DNA of 64,000 nucleotides. Source: Platycnemis pennipes (Eukaryota; Arthropoda; Insecta; Odonata; Platycnemididae). Shown here in pieces: positions 21,572-30,429 of this stretch. Below the pieces are notes generated by a model. That model saw nothing but the letters and a program-made list of their open reading frames with translations, had not been told where the DNA came from and searched no databases. Location of the stretch: assembly GCA_933228895.1 (NCBI GenBank), contig OW121846.1, forward strand, positions 147,144,746 through 147,208,745, read 5' to 3'. Position 1 is the stretch's first letter. Each line of letters begins with the position of its first letter. Made by a program: the position numbers and the translations under genes.

Positions 21572-21579
21572 TATCGATA
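21572..21579. promoter_or_regulatory. DRE-like core promoter motif TATCGATA
   Basis: The 8-bp palindrome TATCGATA matches the DREF-binding element common in insect housekeeping promoters. It lies immediately upstream of the putative minus-strand first exon. A chance match is possible in AT-rich DNA. Confidence 0.3.
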
Positions 21580-21777
21580 TATGAACGATATGCGCCTACC
21601 TAATGTATTAGTAGTACCATGATGATGATGATGCCTAGATAATCGCCATAGCCGACTTCAGTGGAGGGGATTGGCGAGGGTGGGCGCGGGGCTGTTATTG
21701 CTAGGCAAGTCATCTCTGAAACTGGAGAATCCTCGCCCGCTCGGCGTCAATCGGCCACGTTCGGAAACTCTCGTTAG

Positions 21778-22055
21778 GCAGGGCCGTCCAGTGGTGGGGA
21801 GAAAGTTTGCCTCGGACCCCCACTTAAAATTCGTCCTCAGCGTAGTGGGGTATTGAAACCGAAACAGATTCTCTATAATGATCGAATCTGTAGCTTAAAT
21901 TTGGTCTTTTTACGTTGATTCTTCGACAAAAAGGAACAACTACCGTTGTTTGTAAACTCTCAAACAGTTTATGATGTTCTATAAATCCTTCTTTAGTTTT
22001 ACATTTTGGTTTAGTCATCGGCGAATCCAGAGATGACCGCACGCCTCGCCACTGA
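21778..22055. mobile_element. Possible short hAT-like element
   Basis: Starts CAGGGCCGTCCAGTGG and ends, reversed, CAGTGGCGAGGCGTG, both hAT-type ends, but the termini match each other poorly and the 8-bp flanks differ. It could be two unrelated ends. Confidence 0.25.
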
Positions 22056-22674
22056 GTAAACCGTTGTCATATTCCTCCAATCGTTATTTCCACAACGGCC
22101 CTGCCGACTAGTTCGATGTCTTACGCTTCCTGCCATTTACCCGAGGCTTGCGAACATTTAATTGCCGCCTGGACAGCTCTTCTACTCAATGCTTTCTTGT
22201 CATAAGATGCTATTATGTACGGCGAGGATCTTTCCATTGGCAGATTGTGTCCCTGGATATATGCATGGCTCATTCCACGTGTCAACTCGACCACAAAATC
22301 GGCCAAAATGACCTACAGGGCCAACCAGTTTGACCACATTTGGCACAACGGCTCCATTTGATAAGAAAATGAAAACCTCAAAGTCGTTTCGCAAAAAACG
22401 CAACCGTTTACGAGAAATTGTAACGTTGCTTAATTCGAATTTTGCAAATGTTACTCTACACATTTTACGATATCTCTCCGAGAATATTAAATCTATAGAC
22501 GTGATTAAGAGCTTATTTTAAAGGAATTGAATTGTAAAAGTGTAATAAGGGATTATATTGTGAATTATAAACAATTTTATTAAGTTTATAAACATTTTAA
22601 ATATTCAAATCTATTTTTGACGATGTACGATACCTTCCATTTTGCTCATTTTTTAGAGTCATTCACTCATGACA
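22056..22674. other. No recognised gene
   Basis: A minus-strand frame at 22121-22306 (ALSRRAVQAAIKCSQASG) is short and was not matched to a family. The rest is AT-rich. Confidence 0.3.
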
Positions 22675-22688
22675 TGAGTCATAATTAT

Positions 22689-23091
22689 TTGCCAAGGAAA
22701 ATTTTTCAAACAAGAATTTGGAACAACTATGGGTAATCCTCTTTCACCCCTCTTGGCAAATATTTTTATGACCCATTTTGAAAACCTCTGCAAAAAAAAT
22801 TTAGTTATTTTCCATCTGTTTTCTTGCGCTATGTTGATGATATCTTCGCAGTTTATGACACAACGAAAGATAATCTCGACGATTTCGTTAACAACTTAAA
22901 CAATCTATTTCCCACCATAAAATTCACCTATGAAAAAGAAAAAAATCCTTCCTTTTGTTGACCTTTCCCTCAAGAAGTCGGGAAGTAAATTAACATTTGA
23001 CATATACCGTGAGCCAACACACACCATCAACTACACCCACAATCATTCATTTGACCACCCGAACCACAAATCAGCCGTCTTTCAAAGTCTC
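22689..23091 (+). pseudogene. PLE reverse transcriptase fragment
   Basis: The frame reads FFKQEFGTTMGNPLSPLLAN, the catalytic block FLRYVDDIFAVY with intact YVDD near 22832, then LFPTIKFTYE and FVDLSLKK, and ends FDHPNHKSAVFQSL at the insertion point. These are RT motifs B to E of Penelope-type enzymes, which are related to telomerase RT. Frameshifts near 22790 (an extended A run) and 22945 break it. Confidence 0.85.
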
Positions 23092-25634
23092 TATATTTAC
23101 AACTAATGTTTTACAGTTAATGGATGCGCACGCTCCGTTGCGCAAAGTACAACCTAGGCGTATTCCTACTCCGTGGACTACTTCTCAAATTCGTTTCCTG
23201 ACGCAGAAAAGAGACAAAAAACGACGTTTGTTCCGTCAAACCAAGTCAGAAATTATTTTTAACGAATACAAATAGTTGAGAAATCAAGTTCAAAAGTTGA
23301 TTATTAATGCTAAAAATGAATATTACTGTGAATGTTTTACAAACAAATGGGGTGCCAAATCAACTTGGCAAGAAATACGTCGTCTTGGCATTGGAAAACC
23401 GCGTCAATATATGGATAAGATTAATATCTCCCTACCTGACCTTAACAAGTACTTCCTCTCACCAATGGAAGCTAATGACGACTCCAATGGTAGCGTTTCT
23501 AACACTGGTTTTGAACTTGACTCTGTGGATGATTACAATGAAAAATTTCCTCATCCAGTTGATAGCAAACTTTATTTTCCACATATTACTCTTAAATTTC
23601 TTTATGAATGTATTTCCAAAATCAAATTAATTCGACAGGAATTGATGTATTAACATAAAAATTATAAAACTTATGCTTCCAACAATCGATGGTTCTCGAT
23701 ATTTACAACTTTTCCATTCCATACTCAAGTTTTCCAGATATGTGGAAATATGCCCTTGTACGGCCCATATAAAAGGTACCTAATTCAAAAGAACCGTCTC
23801 ATTACCGTCCAATTTCAATTCTGTGTGCATTATTCAAACCCCGTGAACGAATATTACATAATGCAATGGTACAACACTTATTCCAGTGTAATTTTATCGA
23901 CGGGTTCCAATCCGGGTTCAGAGGAGGTTATAGCACTCAATCCGCTCTACTAAAGGTTACAGACGATATCCGGCTTTCCATTGATAACAAGAAGTTAACG
24001 ATTCTCACACTTCTAGATTTTTCTAAAGCTTTCGACTGCGTTGATCATGCCATTCTACTGGATAGACTGTGCCAGTTAAAGCTTTCTCATTCAGTGGTAG
24101 CGTGGTTTAACTCTTATCTAACTGATCGACAACAGGCGGTAAAGGCTCCGAATGGTGACTGTTCAAGTCTTGGTTGGGTTTCCCGAGGGGTTCCTCTCGG
24201 AACTATACTAGGAAGGATCTATACTCGGTCCGATACTGTCATCGATCTTTATCAGTGACCTTCCCAAAGTGATTCAAAATTGTAAATATCACTTGTACCC
24301 CGATGATTTTCAGATTTATCTCGACTGTCACCCAGAAAAAATTGATGAAGCCATTAATAAAATTAACCAAGATATCACATCCATATGTACCTGGGTATTC
24401 GATAATAAACTAAAATTAAATGCGGTGAAAACTAAATCAACAATTATAGGTAGTCCATACTATATAAATAAATTGGATTATGATGCTTTTCCTATAATTC
24501 AAGTTCAAGGTACATTTTTAGATTACTTAAACACAGTCAACAATCTAGGATTAATCATAAATAGTACCCTGAGCTGGCAAGATCATATTGCATTTATTTC
24601 CAATAAAATATATAAAACAATCTATCAAGTGAAGTATTTTAGGAGCATGATGCCTATTTCGATAAGACAAAAAATGGTTAACTCACTTGTGATGCCTCAT
24701 ATTGATATTGCTCTTTAGCGTACACAGATGCAAATAAAGATCAACTTAAAAAACTGCAAAAAATACAGAATGCCTGTATCAGATACATTTGCAATATTGG
24801 GCACCGGGAGCACGTAACGCCATATTTCACAAGATTAAATATTCTAAAAGTCGAATCTCGTAGAATATATCAATTGGGACTTTTCATGTACAAACTTCTG
24901 GAAACTGGGCAACCAACCTAACTCTATAGCAATATGATTCAAAATAAAAATTTAAAAGTGAGAACAACGAGAATAACCGAAAACTTACATGTACCATCGC
25001 TTTTGTTATAGTTATTGTTATAGTTGCATCGTTTTGGAATAAATTACCAGACAATATAATAAACACTAACCCAATCAATGCATTCAAAAACCTATTATTT
25101 AACTACGTAAAAGATAATGAAAATGTGAACATAGGATAGGAATTAGACATAGGTAACCATAATGCATGATAAATTGTATAAAAAATTGAATATTGTAAAT
25201 TGAAATTGATCTTAATAACAAAAAAAAATTGCTATTCACTTGTATATTTGTCTGAATGCCATCTAATGACTTGATATGTTTAGGTTTAAGGTATGATTGT
25301 CGCAATATCTAAGGTAAGCAATATGTTAAGACAGTAAGATTGTTGTAATATGAAGGTATATATTGTAATATCCGTTGTATTTACATCCTGTTTTGTTTTT
25401 TCCATAAACTATGCAAATCAGATTACAATTTAAAATCTCATTTCATGAATCTTATATATTAATTTCAAACATATAAAACTGATCCAACTCTTTTTTATTT
25501 CTGTATTTTCTATGTTATGCATTATATGTATATCTTTTTTTTCCTTGCAAGAAAATTGTTATGATGCAAACTACTGCCCCATGGGAGCAATCGCTCTCCT
25601 AGGTCAACAAATGTTTTTTCTATTCTATTCACTC
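23092..25634 (+). mobile_element. Jockey-like non-LTR retrotransposon, 5'-truncated, inserted in the PLE
   Basis: It begins inside the linker after the endonuclease (DAHAPLRKVQPRRIPTPWT, then TWQEIRRLGIGK at 23370). The RT follows: GFQSGFRGGYSTQSALL, LLDFSKAFDCVDHAILLD near 24020, a damaged GVPLGTILG, and YPDDFQIYLD near 24297, where the usual YADD has P. The C-terminal part continues to about 24920, and a long AT-rich 3' region follows. TCTC occurs at both junctions (23088-23091 and 25635-25638) as a short target duplication. Several frameshifts. Confidence 0.8.
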
Positions 25635-25638
25635 TCTC

Positions 25639-26209
25639 ATACATAGACTAAATAACGTCCCTTTGGACAAATCTGCTTATAACAAGGAATTGAATTACAT
25701 CATAAATGTTGCTAGACAGAATGGATTCCAAGAATCACTAGTAAACAACATAATTAAGAAGCACAAATTCAAGCGTCTAATCAATAGCTCCGCTACACGC
25801 AAAAAAGACTGCACAATGAGATATTTAAAGCTACCCTTTTACCCGCAATTAACTAACGGGCATAGATAGAGTATTCAAAACTATGAACACTAAAATATCC
25901 TCCACCAATAATAATAAGCTTAAACATCTCTTGGGCAACACTAAAGATAAAATTCCCACAACCGAAAAATCTGGTATTTATCGAATCAATTGCGGCAACT
26001 GCCTAGCTTCCTATATCGGCCAAACACGTCAAGCTCTATCAACTAGGTATGAAGAACATTTGGCTCACTATGGACACAACAAGCCCGACAAATCGAGCAT
26101 AGCACAACATTTAATCAAAACTGAACACCAAATTACACAAGACAATTTAATATTAATGAAACAGTGCAGTAATAACTTATTAGACGCTTATGAAACCATT
26201 TTCATATAA
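25639..26209 (+). pseudogene. PLE C-terminal part with GIY-YIG endonuclease
   Basis: The frame continues IHRLNNVPLDKSAYNKELNY and ARQNGFQESLVNNIIKKHK, breaks near 25869, then gives the endonuclease: KSGIYRINCGNC, then ASYIGQTRQALSTRYEEH, then SSIAQHLIKTEHQI and DAYETIFI. The GIY and YIG motifs and the arginine of TRYEEH, all part of the GIY-YIG fold, are present. In PLEs this domain nicks target DNA. Confidence 0.85.
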
Positions 26210-26387
26210 ACAAATAAAGGACAAATTTTGAACAGCGATTCGGGACCCATCACCCATTCCCCTTTGTTCACACTTCTTTAGGTTAACTACATATCAGTTT
26301 AAATTTCCCTTCAACAGACCCCGTTATGTAGTACCTGTCATCAATTACTTGCAACAAGGCCACTAAAATCATCTTTCCCGCTCTCAT

Positions 26388-29272
26388 CTACATCTACACG
26401 ATACCCTGCAAGCCACCGCGAGGGTGTGTGGCAGGGAGTGAAGATCACCAAGCATGCACTACTAACATGCAAACTAGCAACTATATTGTCTCATGCATCT
26501 TGATTGTTAGTATCTATAGTCATTAAGGGGTTAATACATGCATCATGCAATACAGAATACTCTAAAATATTTCCCCTACCTATCCCTTTACTATGCTGCC
26601 TATTCTGTTCTCTTATAGTACAGGGGAAAAATGTCATTTTGAATCTATCGGTACGACAATCTATCTCTCTAATCTTATTTATCTGGTAGAATCTAGCATA
26701 ATACGCTGGTGTTTTTAATATGTGCCTAACATCTTCAGTAAAGCTATCCGATTGATATTTCTCTAATAGATTTAATCTGTACTTTAGCCTACGCTCTGAT
26801 AATGATTCCCACCCTAATACTTTTATTAATTCTGAAACGCTACCCAACCTATCATAACACCTTTTAAGGAACCTAGATGCTCTACGCTGCACACTGTCTA
26901 GTTCTCTGATCAACCCTGATTCATTAGGATCCCATACATTGGCTGCATACTCAAGGTGGGGCCTAACTAGTGAAAAATAGCATCGCTCTTTTGTCTTTTC
27001 ATCACATTTTCCAAGTAGTCTTTTTATAAAACCTAGCTTTCTCTTCACTCACATATTTCCGCAAATTTCCCTTATGTGTCTTCCACACGATAAATCCTTA
27101 GTGATTGTTACACCTAAATATCTTATGGTTTCAAAGTTTTCGATCTTCGTGTTACTTATTTTATAGGTACGCTCTATCGAATTATTCCTCCTCCAAAAAT
27201 TGATAGCTACACACTTTTTAAGGTTAAGTTCTAACTGCCATTTGTCGCACCACTCTTGAATTGCATCTAAATCCTTGCTAAGCGATTTCCTCTCCTCTTC
27301 GTGTGATATACCCCTGTACACTACCGCATCGTCTGCAAAAGTCTAAGCTTACTACTAACTACGGTACCCAAGTGTATAAAAGAAATAGAAGCGGACCTAC
27401 TACGCTACCCTGGGGAACTCCCGATGTGACTTTGATTGTGTCCGACATGATACCATCTATGACAACCCTCTGTTCTCGCCCACTTAAGAATTCTCTTACC
27501 CAACATACAACGTCTTTATTTATACCAAAACTCTCTAACTTCAAGATTAATTTATCATGAGGCACTTTATCGAAAGCCTTTTTAAAATCTAAAAATATCG
27601 CATCAACTTCAGTACTGTTTTCGCCGTGGACTAAAATATCGTGTAACAATAAAGCTAATATTCTCTCGCAAGATCTACGTTTCCGGAACCCATGTTGGCT
27701 GTTTATGAGTAATTCCTGACTATCCAAATGCCTCATCATCGACTGAGTACAATATGCTCAAATATCTTACATGAGATTGACGTGAGTGAAATGGGACTAT
27801 AGTTACTTGGTTCTTCCCTATCAGCGCTTTTCAAAATAGGTGTAATGTTAGCTACTTTCCAATCCTTGGGTACTGTTTCGTAATTTTCGTATTTTTAGTT
27901 TAGATAACTGCCACTGGAGTGCGTAGTTGTTATGACTGTGCGCGAGACGCTCTCGTTTTTGTGTGTGTGTGTGCATAAGCCGTAGCAAACCAGTCGTCGG
28001 CAGCACTCCCGTGTGAAAAGTGAAACCCAGTGCATAGTGACCACCAACTGCCCCCCTCTCCCCCATTCCCGTGTGAGTGCCAAGGACACGGACCATGGAC
28101 TGGAAGCTAAGTTTTTGTTCTTTTGCCCCAATTTATTTCTTTTGTATAATATTGGAAATATATATATTTATGTAAAGGAATTCCTCGGTCCTTCGGGCTA
28201 ATTTACTTGTTCAGTTGAATTTTCACTACGCGACAGGTACTGTGTGGTTCTTTAGTCTTTCATTGAATATTATTTCTAGATAGGGGGCTATTTCAGAAGC
28301 TAATGTTTATATACTCTGGAAGGAGGGATCGGGACCTGGTTATTTGTTTTTACCAATGCTTTTTAACTGCTGCTCTATTCCGCGACATGAAATTTTTATT
28401 TCGGGCATTTGCACACTGAGTGTTCGGCGGTGGTTCCACTGCGTTTTGTGATGATGAGTTGAATGCACTTTGGAAGAAGGTGTTTTAAGTATTGGCTTTT
28501 TCTACACTTCTGGTAACTCTCATTCCTTTATCGTTTTTAAGTGTGTGCACTGTGGACTTATTTCCCTGAAGCTCTCTCACATATGACCAAAACGCTTTAG
28601 GGTTGCTATCTAAATATTCTCCTAACATCTTGCTCATGAAATGTGATAACGCTTTCCGACATGATTTCCTTGCTAATGCTCTCGATTTTTTATAGTTTTG
28701 ATCTAGCTCAAGTTTTTCCTCTACCGATAGACCCCGTCCTGCATTTTTCATCCTAGCGTGGCGTACCCTTTGTCGCTTTAGTGATTTCCTAACCTCCGCG
28801 TTATACCACCTTGGCTCTGTATTATCACTAATATATTTACTTGGTATGTATCTATTAACTGCGTTACGGGTGACCTCCAGAAATTCTCTCCATGAATCCT
28901 CTGTATTTGATCCTTTGCTTTGTTCGCTAAATGAATTAAACGCTTCCCTTAATTCCTCTTTCATACCGTCATAATTAGCCTTGTCAAATAAGTATACCCC
29001 CCTCCTTGATTTATAATGTCTTTCAACGCCTACAATAAATTTCGCTAATTCCTGTGTCTGTAACTGTATTTAGAACTCTTTAGGGTATATTTGTTGCTAA
29101 TAAGTCTAGAATGTTTCCCCTGGTCGGTTCTGTTACTAGCTGTTGTAAAGAATGTGACGTAAAGGTGCTCAACAGTGATTCGCAGAGTTCCTTATCCTTA
29201 CCTCCGAAAGTAATGTACCTATCTCTGACTCTAGTTCCATTATAGAATTGACGTCTGCGTCCGGTGGCCTGT
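26388..29272 (-). mobile_element. CR1-like family A copy, interrupted by a 359-bp insertion
   Basis: The reverse strand runs from the endonuclease region (29272, at the codons for YYRPPDADV) through the linker WYNAEVRKSLKRQRVRH (28.8 kb), RT (DFKKAFDKVPHD, GVPQGSVVGPLLFLLY, near 27.6-27.4 kb) and C-terminus (RPHLEYAANVWDPNESG, near 26.95 kb) to the conserved tail with CATCTACATCTACACG at 26388. The coding region holds several stops and frameshifts; the FADD region near 27350 has lost bases. A foreign segment sits at 27877-28235. Confidence 0.88.
27877..28235. mobile_element. 359-bp insertion with 8-bp target duplication, class unknown
   Basis: GGTACTGT flanks it at 27869-27876 and 28236-28243, whereas the intact family A copy at 57-59 kb has this octamer once, so the empty site is known. 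The insert starts TTCGTAATTTTCG and ends TTTCACTACGCGACA. It contains a (GT)n run and a C-rich middle. An 8-bp duplication fits hAT elements, but the ends show at best weak inverted symmetry. No frame or RNA fold was recognised. Confidence 0.75.
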
Positions 29273-29486
29273 AATGGAAAAATGACATTTTGAATCAGTC
29301 AGTTCGGCAATCAATTTCTCTAATTTTATGATTATTGTCCAGTCTGTCATAGTAAGTTGGGGTTCGTAAAATATTTTTAACATCATCACTGAAAATATTG
29401 CCTTGGAATTTGTTTAAGAGATTAAGTCTAAATTTCAACTTGCGATCTGACAATGATTCCCATTTCAATTCATTTCATAGACTGGG
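29273..29486 (-). mobile_element. CR1-like family B C-terminal fragment
   Basis: Reversed, the sequence matches the family B block from LNELNWE to TIR near 33.1-33.3 kb, including YYGRLDNNH and FRLNLLNKF. It abuts family A on both sides without the usual 3' tail, so it arrived by rearrangement rather than simple retrotransposition. Confidence 0.75.
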
Positions 29487-29609
29487 ATAGAGTATAAATA
29501 AACGGAGGAGGAGTATTCATAGCTGTGAAGGACCCGTATGTCAGGAGAAGAGAACGTATTTCGGAGCGAAATGTAGAAAGTATTTGGTGTTCGTTAAAAG
29601 TAAACGTAG
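29487..29609 (+). mobile_element. CR1-like family A endonuclease fragment
   Basis: Reads GGGVFIAVKDPYVRRRERIS and SERNVESIWCS, the part of the family A endonuclease just upstream of the sequence preserved at 57.12 kb. It ends where it meets the family B ORF1 sequence. Confidence 0.7.
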
Positions 29610-29639
29610 TAGCGGTGGTGTAAGGCTGCGGCGCGGAGC

Positions 29640-30180
29640 GGAGTGTGCAGAGGCAACTCCTCTCCCCGTCTCAAATGGGTTTCAGGCACTTCCTATGGAT
29701 GTCGCCGAGATTCCTGAAGCCGGCCCCGTTCCTACTCCGAGAGCTCTACCGAGGAGAAGCCGTCAGAGTGGGAAGGGGGGGATGCTAGTGATAGAGTGTG
29801 GTGACGTTCAGCGTGTGATGGCTCCTTTGCGGAGAAGGGCAGACCGCGAGGGTGTTACCCAGGGCTTAACGTCTTGGTGCATCCCCAGTGGCGGTACTCC
29901 TCAGGTGATGAAGGCGATGGGAACGGCCCACGTAGGTGTCAACGATGTCACCGACCTAAGACCCGAGTAGATTCTGCATTCCTTCAAGGAATTGAACTCT
30001 GAGGTGAAGCTGGTAAGTGAAGTCGCGGGCGTTGAACTGGCGCTATCGATTTGTAGTCTGATCCCAAGGATCGATCGTGGACCTCTGATTTGGCACCGAG
30101 TGGTGGACATATACAGAGGCTACGCAGTTTCTGTAAGGGCATTGGAGCCTACTTCGTTGACTTTCAGCTTAGGATATTAG
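29640..30180 (+). pseudogene. CR1-like ORF1 remnant with SGNH/esterase-like domain
   Basis: The frame contains VSNGFQALPMD, common near the start of APE-type ORF1s, then AHVGVNDVTDLRPE, a TAG stop, and in the same frame ILHSFKELNSEVKLVSEV and SICSLIPRIDRGPLIWHRVV. The HVG.ND and SLIPR.DRG...W motifs match the SGNH-hydrolase (esterase-like) module found in ORF1 of CR1-group elements, where it is thought to aid RNP formation. The start is uncertain. Confidence 0.55.
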
Positions 30181-30429
30181 ATCATTGCAGGCCTTTTTTA
30201 GGTTGATGGTAGGGTAAAGAGTAGGTCATGTAGTGGAGTAAATAACTTCTCGTTGCCAGTCGCTTTATCGGCTAACTTTCATGAAAGCAGTATTGAACCT
30301 CAAAATACTTCAGACATGACCGCAGCTCTCCCTTGTAGCCTTAATAATAGTCAAGGTGAAAATATGCGGTAGGTGCGGTAGTAAATTGCCGAAGTCTTAA
30401 AAACAAGATAATGAGTTCCATCACTTTAT

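Larger units (their letters stand above)
22675..26387 (+). mobile_element. Penelope-like element, split by a Jockey-like insertion
   Basis: The left part (22675-23091) encodes PLE reverse transcriptase and the right part (25635-26215) the linker and GIY-YIG endonuclease. The frame joins exactly when 23092-25634 is removed: FQSL before the break and IHRLNNVPLDK after it. The 5' half, including RT motifs before motif B, is lacking. After the stop, non-coding 3' sequence runs to about 26387, where a CR1-like element begins. Confidence 0.85.

Noticed and set aside
22121..22333. Pair of overlapping frames on opposite strands
   Set aside because: Short, no recognisable motif, and no supporting splice or start signals.
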